NCBI GenBank assembly: GCA_945983355.1
Contig: CAMFSU010000026.1
Location: forward strand, 1-64,000
Reading direction: 5' to 3'
From: an uncultured Clostridia bacterium
GTDB lineage: Bacteria; Bacillota; Clostridia; Oscillospirales; Acutalibacteraceae
DNA: 64,000 nucleotides
Within the stretch, counting starts at the first letter, position 1. Every line of letters starts with the position of its first letter. Of this stretch, positions 47,739 through 57,443 are shown one piece after another. A program made the translations under genes and the position numbers. The notes beneath the pieces are model-generated. The model was not told the origin of the DNA. It ran no database searches and was given only the letters and a program-made list of their open reading frames with translations.

Positions 47739-48452
47739 TTATTCGTCTTCTTCGGTGTCTGCAACCACGGCAAAGCCGTTATCTTCGGGCTCTACCTCAA
47801 CATTTTTTACAATAAAGCTTTCGGCATTTGGAACAGCATCTATTTTAGCGGTGATAACCTGCGCCATTCTTTCAGGGTCCATTTGAACAGCATCGGGAAT
47901 TTCCTGTAAAACGCTTAAATGCTCCTTATATTTAGAGGTAACAGCCGACTTAAATGCCGCAATTTCAAGCTTTAATTTATCAAACAATACCTGCTGACGC
48001 TTAACGCTGTCATCAGCGGCGGCAGTAATGCTGTCGGCCTGTAATTTTGCTTTTTTAATCATTGCCTCAAGCTCGGCCTCTAAATTAGCTTTTCTTTCAG
48101 CCGCTTCAAGCTCAAAACGACTTACGGTTTCTTTTTCAAGGGCAGTGATAAGGGTAACCTTATCCTCGGCCTCTTTAATCATTTCTTCACTTTTTGCGTT
48201 TGCTTCCGCAACGATTTGTTCAGCAAGCTTTTGCGCGCTTAAAAGCACGCTTTGAATACTGCTTTTTGAATGCTCGGCCGAATCAATTTCACCTTGAAGG
48301 CGGTCTGCCTCTGCTTTATATTCGTTAATAATTTTTTCAAAGCTTAAATAATCTGCCGCAACCTTATCAAGAAAAATTTCAACCTCTTCGGGCTTGTAAC
48401 CACTCATGGATTTTGAAAAACCAACTTTTTTAATTTCTTCGGCTGTGAACAT
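47739..48452 (-). CDS. DivIVA domain-containing protein
   Basis: MFTAEEIKKVGFSKSMSGYKPEEVEIFLDKVAADY; coiled-coil. Start ATG 48452. Confidence 0.88.
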   Translation of the reverse strand: MFTAEEIKKVGFSKSMSGYKPEEVEIFLDKVAADYLSFEKIINEYKAEADRLQGEIDSAEHSKSSIQSVLLSAQKLAEQIVAEANAKSEEMIKEAEDKVTLITALEKETVSRFELEAAERKANLEAELEAMIKKAKLQADSITAAADDSVKRQQVLFDKLKLEIAAFKSAVTSKYKEHLSVLQEIPDAVQMDPERMAQVITAKIDAVPNAESFIVKNVEVEPEDNGFAVVADTEEDE

Positions 48453-48465
48453 AATTTTAACACTC

Positions 48466-49200
48466 CTAAAAATATTTTTTAAATTCCAAAATAATTCTGT
48501 CTTTTTTAGACTTTTTGCTTGTGCTGTCGATGATAAATTTACCCTTTGAACGAATTGAAATAACATCACCGTCGGTTATTTGCTTGGTGGTCTTTTCACA
48601 CACAACCGAATTAACCGAAACATACCCAAGGTTTATAAATTCCTCCGCCTTATTTCGTGAAATATCAGCAACTGCTGACACAACACAGTCAAGCCGCAGG
48701 GACGATACCGTCGAGGATGACAAAACAAGCTTACTGCTTTGAGGTAACGGCTCTTTAAAACCGAGGGAAAGCTCAACACCTACCCTGCCGATTTTACTGA
48801 CATTGGATTTTACAAAATCTAAAACCTCATCCTTAAAAAAGGCAACTGCCCTGCCGTTTTCCACCAAAATATCACCAATGCTTTCACGGGTGATACCAAG
48901 CGCCATTAAAGCGCCTAAAAAATCGCGGTGCTTTAATGTGTCAACCGCCCTGTAACTAAAGGTGACCGCCGTAATTGGAAAGTCGGCTTCCTCGCACCAG
49001 TCGGGCTTACATAAAAGCATTTGTCGCTCGGCACCGTCAAAACCGCCCCACACCATAAAATCAGCATTGCGGTTTTGAAGCACCCTTTGCGCTAAGGCAA
49101 TTTCCTCTCGGCTTAAAAAGCCAAGAAATTTGGGCTTATTTGTTTTTTGTGCAATGTCAAATGTGTCATTTATGCGGGCAATCAGTATATCACTTTTCAT
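48466..49200 (-). CDS. YlmH family RNA-binding protein (S4 domain)
   Basis: FLGFLSREEIALAQRVLQ...; C-terminal S4 domain SRNKAEEFINLGYVSVNSVVCEKTTKQITDGDVISIRSKGKF. Confidence 0.9.
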   Translation of the reverse strand: MKSDILIARINDTFDIAQKTNKPKFLGFLSREEIALAQRVLQNRNADFMVWGGFDGAERQMLLCKPDWCEEADFPITAVTFSYRAVDTLKHRDFLGALMALGITRESIGDILVENGRAVAFFKDEVLDFVKSNVSKIGRVGVELSLGFKEPLPQSSKLVLSSSTVSSLRLDCVVSAVADISRNKAEEFINLGYVSVNSVVCEKTTKQITDGDVISIRSKGKFIIDSTSKKSKKDRIILEFKKYF

Positions 49201-49649
49201 TAAAAGTACATACGGTTTTCATCGAAATCCTCAAGCATAACCTCGCCCATAACATCAACATCAGCGGGCACAATCATAAAGGTTGAAACTGCAACCTTGC
49301 GGATATTACCGTGATTTGCATAAGCCACACCGCTTAAAAAGTCGATAATTCTTCTTGAAACATCGCGGTCGCAAACCTCTAAATTTAAAACAACGGTCTT
49401 TTTAGCGTTAAGGTGGTCAGCAATAGAGGTAACATCCTCAAAGCGTTCCGGCTTAACCAAAACAACCTGCATACCGCCCTGTGCAGTTTTAGCTTTGCCG
49501 CCACCGAGCACACGGGGTGTGGTGTCTCTTCTCACCTCGGGCTGTGCCTTCTTTTTAGGCATGGCTTCCTCTGCCACTTCCATTTCTTCTTCAAAACCAT
49601 CATCTTCAGGAATTGTCATAATGTTTTTAATGCTGTCAAAAATACCCAT
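49200..49649 (-). CDS. sepF: Cell division protein SepF
   Basis: VLVKPERFEDVTSIADHLNAKKTVVLNLEVCDRDVSRRIIDFLSGVAYANHG. Confidence 0.92.
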   Translation of the reverse strand: MGIFDSIKNIMTIPEDDGFEEEMEVAEEAMPKKKAQPEVRRDTTPRVLGGGKAKTAQGGMQVVLVKPERFEDVTSIADHLNAKKTVVLNLEVCDRDVSRRIIDFLSGVAYANHGNIRKVAVSTFMIVPADVDVMGEVMLEDFDENRMYF

Positions 49650-49682
49650 TTTTTAGTCCTCACTTTATTTTAATTGAATTTA

Positions 49683-50387
49683 TTAATATCGTTTACCGAA
49701 CAATGCAGTGCCAACCCTTACAAGATTTGCACCCTCTTCAATGGCAATGTCAAAATCATCCGACATACCCATTGACAAAATGTTCATATAACTATTATCT
49801 ATGTTTTTATCTCTTATGTCAACAAACAGTTGATACATTTTTTTAAAATATTTGCGATTATCTTCGGCATTTTCGCAAATCGGCGGTATTGCCATAAGAC
49901 CGCAAATTCTAATATTTGTTAATGCCGCAATTTCTTTTATGCTGTTTTCTAAATTATCGGGTGTAAAGCCCCATTTAGAATCCTCATCACCAATGTTTAT
50001 TTCAAGCAAAATATCCATCGTTTTGCCTATTTTTTGCGACTGTTTTGAAATTTCTTTCGCAAGTTTTAAAGAATCGACCGAATGAATAAGCTCAACCTTA
50101 CCTACAACATCCTTTACCTTATTTGTTTGCAAATGGCCGATAAAGTGGTGGTGAACATCTATAACACCGTCATATTTTAAAAGAAGTTCCTGCACCTTGT
50201 TTTCACCGATATAAGCTATACCCTTATTTATGGCATAGTTAATAGTGTCAACATCCACAGTTTTTGTGGCGGCAAGTAAAATTACATCCTGTCGGGTTTT
50301 TCCCGCCTTTAAAAGTGCTTTGTCAAGTTTTTCCATTACGGCATCATAATTTAAGTCGAATTCTTTAGCCGATAATTTTTCCATCAT
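49683..50387 (-). CDS. YggS/PLPBP family PLP homeostasis protein
   Basis: VILLAATKTVDVDTINYAI, IGENKVQELLLKYD, HHFIGHLQTNKVKDV, LSMGMSDDFDIAIEEGANLVRVGTALFG. Confidence 0.94.
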   Translation of the reverse strand: MMEKLSAKEFDLNYDAVMEKLDKALLKAGKTRQDVILLAATKTVDVDTINYAINKGIAYIGENKVQELLLKYDGVIDVHHHFIGHLQTNKVKDVVGKVELIHSVDSLKLAKEISKQSQKIGKTMDILLEINIGDEDSKWGFTPDNLENSIKEIAALTNIRICGLMAIPPICENAEDNRKYFKKMYQLFVDIRDKNIDNSYMNILSMGMSDDFDIAIEEGANLVRVGTALFGKRY

Positions 50388-51567
50388 AAAGGTTTCTTCC
50401 TTTCACAATAACCTGGTCATAAAGCCGAAGCGAGCCATCGGCATCGGCCTTTTCGCAAACCATCATACTGTCGGTAGAATAAAGTATATTAACCGGTACA
50501 AACTTGGCCTGCATGCCCTTTAAAATGTAAACACCCTTTTTGCCGTCAACTATGCGAAGTGCCTTTTTAGGAACTTTAAGCCCGCTGTATTCACGACTAA
50601 CCACCGTCATAGGACCGCTTCGCATTGCGGCAAGCTCGGAATTCATTTCATTGCAGGAAAAAATAATTACCGCATCAAGCGAATCGTTTGAGGTGTTGAT
50701 TTGCTTAACCGTAACAGGTAAAACAGGTGAAGATTTTACCGAGGTGTAAATTTTAAGCGTATCACCCGCTTTAAAGTTATGCGATTCATTTATTGAAACC
50801 TTTGCGGCGATATACCATTCATAGTCCGAAACAATTTTGCCAATAACATTGCCGTTTTGCTTTTCTGCCGAAATTTTATCTAAATATTCAGGTGAATAAC
50901 GGCTTAGATTATCTGATTTTAAAACCGTTTCATAACCATCGGTTTTAGAAAGAAAATAACCCGACTGTGAAGCATTTATTTGCCCCTTAACACCCGTAAG
51001 ATTTTTGTTTAACTTTGCGAGCTGGGAATTTAACGCTTCAAGCTGTGAAGAAAATGAAGCCGTTTCACCCATGGCTGCTTGCCTACGATTTATTGAAAAC
51101 AATAGCTGGTCGCTGTTTTTCTGTGCATCGGAAAAAGTGCCGTTAGCGGTTGCCAAAACAAAGCTGTTAAGGTTATCGCTTATTCTTTTGTTTATTAGGT
51201 CTAAATTAGCGGCATCCAAATCGTTATATGACAAAATGTCGTTAATATCATCAATTTTCTTTTGTACCGACTCGATTTGGCTTAATGTAATTGATGCCGA
51301 CTCGTTACCGTAAATATTGGCGACCACACCGTTTTTGGCAACACGCTCGCCATCATCAATCATAAAATGCAAAACACCGCTGTTATTATTTTCAACCAAA
51401 ATTTCGTTACGAATAATCACACCCGTAATTTTAAAGCCGTTATTAGCGGTGTAAAAAACTGCGCTGTCGGTGGTAACAGGTTTATAAAAAGCAGAAAACA
51501 ACTGGTTTACAAGAAAAGACAAGGCAACCGTTATAATTGCCGCTTTTGCCAGTGTATTCTTTTTCAT
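50365..51567 (-). CDS. HlyD-family-like periplasmic adaptor/efflux protein in the cell-division cluster
   Basis: N-terminal TM; biotinyl-lipoyl-like GVLHFMIDDGERVAKNGVVANIYG; coiled-coil; C-terminal KVPKKALRIVDGKKGVYILKG. Confidence 0.75.
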   Translation of the reverse strand: MKKNTLAKAAIITVALSFLVNQLFSAFYKPVTTDSAVFYTANNGFKITGVIIRNEILVENNNSGVLHFMIDDGERVAKNGVVANIYGNESASITLSQIESVQKKIDDINDILSYNDLDAANLDLINKRISDNLNSFVLATANGTFSDAQKNSDQLLFSINRRQAAMGETASFSSQLEALNSQLAKLNKNLTGVKGQINASQSGYFLSKTDGYETVLKSDNLSRYSPEYLDKISAEKQNGNVIGKIVSDYEWYIAAKVSINESHNFKAGDTLKIYTSVKSSPVLPVTVKQINTSNDSLDAVIIFSCNEMNSELAAMRSGPMTVVSREYSGLKVPKKALRIVDGKKGVYILKGMQAKFVPVNILYSTDSMMVCEKADADGSLRLYDQVIVKGRNLYDGKIIG

Positions 51568-51571
51568 AAAG

Positions 51572-52498
51572 CTATTCCTCCTTTAAAAAACCTTGCGCCA
51601 ATTTTAGTGCATTTTCAAAATACTTTTCTTCCACATCGGGATAAAACCAATTTATACGACTGTCACGCCTAAACCAAGTAAGCTGTCGCTTTGCATAGCG
51701 GCGGGTTTGCTGCTTTAATTTTTCGATGCAGTCTTCCAAGGTGCTCTCCCCCGAAAGAATTGGGTAAAGCTCTTTATGGCCTATTGCCTGAAAGCCACCC
51801 TTTTTATTATTACCAAAGGTTGTTTTTGCTTCCTCTAAAAGCCCGTTTTCAAGCATTAAATCAACACGGCGGTTAATTCTTTCATAAAGCTTTTCGCGGT
51901 CCTTAAAGGTAATACCTATCACCAACGGCTCAATTTCCGTTTCACCGTTTTTAGAAAGGGCATTTTGTTCGGTAAAGGTTTTGCCGGTTTTAATATAAAC
52001 CTCAAAAGCCCTGATAATTCTTCGGCGGTTATTTTTATGCAGTCGGTTGGCAGAGTCAATATCGAATTCGGCCAATTCTTTAAGCATTTGTTCAGCACCG
52101 ATTTTATCAAACTTTTCTTCTAAAGAATTTCGCAGTTCATAATCGGTTTCTTCATCTAAAAATTCGATATTGTCCAAAAGCGACGAAACATAAAGCCCTG
52201 TACCACCAACAATTATGGGGGTTTTGCCCCGTTTGGCCACTTCTTTAATTTTTTCCCTTGCAACCTTTACATACTCCGCCACCGAATATTCCTGTGATAA
52301 GTCCAAAAATTCAAACAAATGGTGCGGTATGCCGCATTTTTCACTCTTGTCGGGTGCGGCTGATGCAATATGTATACCCCTATAAATTTGCATTGAATCG
52401 GCCGAAACGATTTCACCGTTTAAATTTTTAGCAAGGCATATGCTCAAATCAGTCTTTCCCGAGGCGGTAGGGCCAACAACAAATAAAACCTTTATCAT
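51572..52498 (-). CDS. miaA: tRNA dimethylallyltransferase
   Basis: VVGPTASGKTDLSICLAK, SADSMQIYRGI, PIIVGGTGLYVSSLL, KQQTRRYAKRQLTWFRRD. Confidence 0.95.
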   Translation of the reverse strand: MIKVLFVVGPTASGKTDLSICLAKNLNGEIVSADSMQIYRGIHIASAAPDKSEKCGIPHHLFEFLDLSQEYSVAEYVKVAREKIKEVAKRGKTPIIVGGTGLYVSSLLDNIEFLDEETDYELRNSLEEKFDKIGAEQMLKELAEFDIDSANRLHKNNRRRIIRAFEVYIKTGKTFTEQNALSKNGETEIEPLVIGITFKDREKLYERINRRVDLMLENGLLEEAKTTFGNNKKGGFQAIGHKELYPILSGESTLEDCIEKLKQQTRRYAKRQLTWFRRDSRINWFYPDVEEKYFENALKLAQGFLKEE

Positions 52499-54363
52499 TG
52501 TATCCGCCCGAACTGTTTTTCAAGCTCTCTTTTCTTTATTTCATAAGCTACAGGTCTGCCGTGCGGACAATATAAAATTTCTTTTGTCAGCAGCACCTTT
52601 TCGGCAAGTGACTGCATTTCAAGGGTGGTGGTAACGCTTCCCGCTTTGATTGCCGCCTTGCAGGCAACCGTGTGGAAAAGGTTTTCCTCCCTTTCAACCT
52701 GTACTGACTTTGTTTTTATTAAGCTTTCCGCCATTTCGGAAAGTAGTGACTGTATATTCTCACCAATAAGGGTTGTGGGCACAGCACGCACCGCAACAGT
52801 TGAGGTACCAAAGTCATCAATTTCAAAGCCCGCCTTTAAAAGCAGGTCTAAATTGTCGATAATAGCGTTATATTCATCCTTTTGAAGATTTGCGGTTATC
52901 GGGGTTAAAAGTGCCTGAACTTCAATTTTGTGTTCACTCTTTAATTTGTTATACAAAATACGCTCGTGTGCGGCGTGCTTGTCTATCATAAAAATACTGT
53001 CACCCATTTGGGCAATGATGTAGGTATTAAATGCTTGTCCGATAACCTTTATAACCGGCTTTTCATCGATTATTTCGTTAATTTCTTTTTCTATTTCAAC
53101 AATTTTTTCAACCTGTGGTTTTGGGGCATACACAGGTTCGGTCTTTTGGCCATTTTCACCCACAAAGGAATATGTGTCGGCAAAGGTTGGCTTTTGCGAA
53201 GCTTCAAAGCTTAACCTTTGAGATGTGGGTTGCTTATGCTCATAAACAGGTGGTTGAGGTGCGGTTTTGGGCTCTTCAGTTTTTATAACTGTTTGCCTAA
53301 ACTGTTCGGTTGTCATTCTTTCAAAGGGATTAAAGGCAGGGGTTGGGGCTGAAAGTTTAATTTCAGGGCGGGTATCGCCGCTTGAAAGTGCGCTTTTAAC
53401 CGCCTGATAAACTGCTTCGAAAATGCGTTTTTCATCAGAAAATCTAACCTCAGTTTTAGCGGGGTGCACATTGACATCCACCGTGTCAAACGGAACGGTC
53501 ACATAAAGCACAAAGGACGGGAATTTGCCAATCATTGCGCTGTTTTTATATGCCTGCTCAACCGCCGCAATAATTGTGCCCGAACGCACCAAACGGCCGT
53601 TTAAAAATGTAAATTGGTTATTTCTTGTAGGTCTGCACAAAACGGGCTTACAAGTAAGTCCCGAAATAGTAATGCCGTTTTGTTCGCCAAAAACATCAAT
53701 AAGTGAATTTGAAAATTCACGTCCTAAAACGCTGTAAACGGCGGATTTTGTCTTGCCGTCGCCCGAGGTGTTAAGGGTTTGCTTTCCGTCACGAATAAAT
53801 TTAAAGGAGATTTCGGGGTGAGAAAGTGCAATGCGGTCAATAACCGCCGCACAGGCATTTGCCTCCGACACATCCTTTTTAAGAAACTTCATTCTTGCGG
53901 GGGTGTTATAAAACAAATCACGAATAATTATGGTTGTGCCTTTGGGACAGCCAACCTCTTCATATTCTATTTCCTGACCGCCCTCAATAACATAATGTGT
54001 GCCAATTTCTTCATTTTCATAAAGAGTTAACATTTCAACCTTTGAAACCGACGAAACCGCCGCCAAGGCCTCACCCCTAAAGCCCAAGGTGGAAATTGAG
54101 TTAAGGTCGTTATCTACTTTTATTTTGCTTGTGGCGTGGCGTAAAAATGCCAAAGGCACATCACCGTTTGAGATACCGCAGCCGTTGTCGGTAATGCGAA
54201 TATAAGAAATGCCACCATTTTTAATTTCAACCGTTATGATATTGGCACCCGCATCAATAGAGTTTTCAACAAGCTCCTTTATAACCGAAGCAGGACGCTC
54301 AACAACCTCACCCGCGGCGATAAGCTCGGCCACATTTTTGGGTAAAACATTGATTTTAGGCAT
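52495..54363 (-). CDS. mutL: DNA mismatch repair endonuclease MutL
   Basis: VERPASVIKELVENSIDAGA, ITDNGCGI, GFRGEALAAVSSVS, FYNTPARMKFLK, DKHAAHERILY. Confidence 0.95.
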   Translation of the reverse strand: MPKINVLPKNVAELIAAGEVVERPASVIKELVENSIDAGANIITVEIKNGGISYIRITDNGCGISNGDVPLAFLRHATSKIKVDNDLNSISTLGFRGEALAAVSSVSKVEMLTLYENEEIGTHYVIEGGQEIEYEEVGCPKGTTIIIRDLFYNTPARMKFLKKDVSEANACAAVIDRIALSHPEISFKFIRDGKQTLNTSGDGKTKSAVYSVLGREFSNSLIDVFGEQNGITISGLTCKPVLCRPTRNNQFTFLNGRLVRSGTIIAAVEQAYKNSAMIGKFPSFVLYVTVPFDTVDVNVHPAKTEVRFSDEKRIFEAVYQAVKSALSSGDTRPEIKLSAPTPAFNPFERMTTEQFRQTVIKTEEPKTAPQPPVYEHKQPTSQRLSFEASQKPTFADTYSFVGENGQKTEPVYAPKPQVEKIVEIEKEINEIIDEKPVIKVIGQAFNTYIIAQMGDSIFMIDKHAAHERILYNKLKSEHKIEVQALLTPITANLQKDEYNAIIDNLDLLLKAGFEIDDFGTSTVAVRAVPTTLIGENIQSLLSEMAESLIKTKSVQVEREENLFHTVACKAAIKAGSVTTTLEMQSLAEKVLLTKEILYCPHGRPVAYEIKKRELEKQFGRIQ

Positions 54364-54380
54364 AATTACACCTCACCTTC

Positions 54381-56981
54381 TTAAATTTCTTTTGCTTTTT
54401 TGCAAATATCAAATAAAATTTGCATTGATTCAATTGGTGTTAGGGTATTAACATCAATTGCCTTTAAATCCTTTAAAATATCCTGTGCGGACTGCATTTC
54501 AAAGGACATTTGCATATCGGTTGGGGCAACTGTTTTATAAGTTACAATACCCTCGTTTTCGCAAAGGTGCAAAATTTCCTTTGCACGTTCAATAACAGCG
54601 TTTGGTATGCCGCTTAATTTTGCAACCTCGATACCGTAGCTGTCATCAGCACCACCACGCACAATTCGGCGTAAAAATGTAATATCATCGCCGCGCTTTT
54701 TAACCGCAACATTATAATTTTTAACGCCTTTAAGCTCGTTTTCCATTTCGGTAAGCTCGTGATAATGTGTTGCAAACAATGCCTTTGCGCCAAGCTTTTT
54801 CTTGTCGGCAACAAATTCAAGCACCGCACGTGCAATGGACATACCGTCAAAGGTTGAGGTGCCGCGCCCAATTTCATCAAGTATTAAAAGACTGTGCTTA
54901 GTTGCGTTTTTAAGGATATAGGCAACCTCGCTCATTTCAACCATAAAGGTTGACTGACCCGATGCCAAATCATCCGATGCACCAACACGGGTGAAGATTG
55001 CATCCACTGTGCCGATTTCGGCGCTTGTTGCGGGAACAAAGCAACCAATTTGTGCCATAAGTGTGATAAGTGCCACCTGTCGCATATAGGTTGATTTACC
55101 TGCCATATTTGGACCTGTGATAATAGCACATCGGTCATCATTCATATTAAGCAGAGTGTCGTTAGAAACAAATGGAGTTTTAATCACCTGTTCAACAACG
55201 GGGTGTCTGCCGTCGATAATGCGTATAACACCGTTTGTATTTATAAGTGGTCGGCAGTAATGGTTGTCCGCCGAAACATTTGAAAGTGATAATATTACAT
55301 CAAGCTTTGCGATAGCCCCTGCCGTTTTTTGAAATCGTATAACCTCGGCCGCCATTTTTTTGCGAATAGTATCAAATATTTCATATTCGACCTGAACAAT
55401 GCGGTCCTTTGCGGTAAGCACACGCTTTTCAATTTCTTTTAGCTCTTCGGTGATAAAGCGTTCCGCATTAGTGAGTGTTTGCTTTCTTATGTAATCGTCA
55501 GGTACTTTATCCAAAAACGAATTTGTAACCTCGATATAATAGCCAAAAACCTTGTTATAACGCACCCTTAAATTCTTAATGCCTGTGCGTTCTTTTTCAC
55601 GGGCTTCAATTTCAGCCAAAACATCTGTGCCGCTGTTCATATCGTGGCGTAGTGTGTCAACAAGCTCGCTGTATCCGTCTTTAATAAGATTACCCTCACG
55701 CACGGTTGTGGGTGCATCGGGGTTTATCGAATCGTTTATTAAATTTACAATATCCTCAAGTGTGTCGATTTCATTATAAATTTCCTTTAACATTTTGCAG
55801 CTTGCATTTGTTAAAAGTGCTTTTATTTGCGGAAAACGGGATGCGGTAGCTGAAAGCAATAACAAATCTCTCGCATTGGCAGAGCCGTAAACCACCCTTG
55901 TCATAAGGCGTTCAATATCACGAATACCGTTTAAGCTTTCGCCGATTTCACCACGCAAAATTGTGTCGCCCACAAGCTCTTCCAAAGCGTTTTGGCGCAT
56001 TGTAATTTCCGAAACACTTAAAAGGGGCTGTAAAAGCCAGTTTCTTATAAGGCGCTTGCCCATTGCGGTTTTGGTTTTGTCAAGCACCCACAAAACCGAG
56101 CCCTTTTTGGCTTTAAGGCGCATAGTTTCGCAAAGCTCTAAATTGCGAACGGCGGTAATATCGAGCTTCATAAACTTGCCGCCGGTGTAAACATTAACCC
56201 TGTTCACCGAAATTTGACCGTTAACGCCTGTTTCGTATAAATATTCAAGCACGGCACCAAAAGCGGCACTTTCAGCGCTATCTCTTACAAGCCCGATATT
56301 TTCAACACTTATGGTGTTAAAATGCTTTAAAATAAGCTCTTCGGTGTTTGTGAAAACAAAGCTTTTGGCATCGCGCACGGTAATCATACCGTCAAAATAT
56401 TTTTCAAGATAATCATAAACTGCGGGAAGCTTGCCCTTAAAGTCATCGCTTATAAGAATTTCTTTTGGTGCAAAGCGAGAAATTTCATCCATAAGCGCAA
56501 TGCTTGTTTTGTCGTTTGCAACATAGGTTGCGTGACATTCACCCGTTGAAGCATCGGTAAAGCAAAGACCGATTTCACCGCCGCAAATTGCAATGGAAGC
56601 AAGGTAGTTGTTTCTGCCCTCGTCAAGCATACTGTCTTCCATAACGGTGCCGGGGGTAATTGTGCGGATAACATCACGCTTAACTATTCCCTTTGCGGTG
56701 GCGGGATTTTCAACCTGCTCGCAAATTGAAACCTTATAGCCCTTTTCAACAAGTCGTGCAATGTATGCTTCACAGCTGTGGAAGGGCACGCCGCACATTG
56801 GGGCGCGTTCCTCCATACCGCAGTCCTTACCTGTTAAAACTAAATCTAATTCCTGAGAAGCCTTTTTGGCATCTTCGAAAAACATTTCATAAAAGTCACC
56901 CACGCGGAAAAACAGTATACTGTCTTCGTGCTGTGCTTTAATGTCATTATACTGTCGCATCATTGGTGATAATTCTGCCAT
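54381..56981 (-). CDS. mutS: DNA mismatch repair protein MutS
   Basis: FFRVGDFYEMFFEDAKKAS, ITGPNMAGKSTYMRQVALITLMAQIG, LLILDEIGRGTSTFDGMSIARA. Confidence 0.97.
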   Translation of the reverse strand: MAELSPMMRQYNDIKAQHEDSILFFRVGDFYEMFFEDAKKASQELDLVLTGKDCGMEERAPMCGVPFHSCEAYIARLVEKGYKVSICEQVENPATAKGIVKRDVIRTITPGTVMEDSMLDEGRNNYLASIAICGGEIGLCFTDASTGECHATYVANDKTSIALMDEISRFAPKEILISDDFKGKLPAVYDYLEKYFDGMITVRDAKSFVFTNTEELILKHFNTISVENIGLVRDSAESAAFGAVLEYLYETGVNGQISVNRVNVYTGGKFMKLDITAVRNLELCETMRLKAKKGSVLWVLDKTKTAMGKRLIRNWLLQPLLSVSEITMRQNALEELVGDTILRGEIGESLNGIRDIERLMTRVVYGSANARDLLLLSATASRFPQIKALLTNASCKMLKEIYNEIDTLEDIVNLINDSINPDAPTTVREGNLIKDGYSELVDTLRHDMNSGTDVLAEIEAREKERTGIKNLRVRYNKVFGYYIEVTNSFLDKVPDDYIRKQTLTNAERFITEELKEIEKRVLTAKDRIVQVEYEIFDTIRKKMAAEVIRFQKTAGAIAKLDVILSLSNVSADNHYCRPLINTNGVIRIIDGRHPVVEQVIKTPFVSNDTLLNMNDDRCAIITGPNMAGKSTYMRQVALITLMAQIGCFVPATSAEIGTVDAIFTRVGASDDLASGQSTFMVEMSEVAYILKNATKHSLLILDEIGRGTSTFDGMSIARAVLEFVADKKKLGAKALFATHYHELTEMENELKGVKNYNVAVKKRGDDITFLRRIVRGGADDSYGIEVAKLSGIPNAVIERAKEILHLCENEGIVTYKTVAPTDMQMSFEMQSAQDILKDLKAIDVNTLTPIESMQILFDICKKAKEI

Positions 56982-57015
56982 TTTAAACTTCCCTTTCTAA
57001 AATTTTAATATTTTA

Positions 57016-57420
57016 TTAGTGACAACCGCCACAGGTTGCACAACTGCCTGTACAAGCGTCGTGTGTTTCACAGGTTGCGGGGTCTTCACCGTCAAGTGAT
57101 TTTGAAATAATGGTGTTAACCTCATTCACTAATTGGTCAAGCATTGCCTTTGCGGTGTTATATTCCACCATTGAGGGACTTGCCATAACATTTCCGTATA
57201 TTTCGCGAAGCTCTTCATTAAGCTTTTTAACAAGCACATCATCCTTGTTTTCATCGCTGACAGCTTTTTCAAGCTCCATTCTCTTAATATTAAATTCGCC
57301 AATAGCGTTTTGTAAATCAGTATCAGCATCATTTGCAAGGCGTGCCTTTGCATAACGAACAAAGCGTTCATCCGCCTGAATTGCTTTACCAAGTTCTCTT
57401 GCTACTTCAATAACATCCAT
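57016..57420 (-). CDS. YlbF family regulator with Cys-rich C-terminal tail
   Basis: MDVIEVARELGKAIQADERFVRYAKA...; C-terminus CETHDACTGSCATCGGCH. Confidence 0.85.
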   Translation of the reverse strand: MDVIEVARELGKAIQADERFVRYAKARLANDADTDLQNAIGEFNIKRMELEKAVSDENKDDVLVKKLNEELREIYGNVMASPSMVEYNTAKAMLDQLVNEVNTIISKSLDGEDPATCETHDACTGSCATCGGCH

Positions 57421-57443
57421 TTTAAATACCTCTTTTTTAAAAA

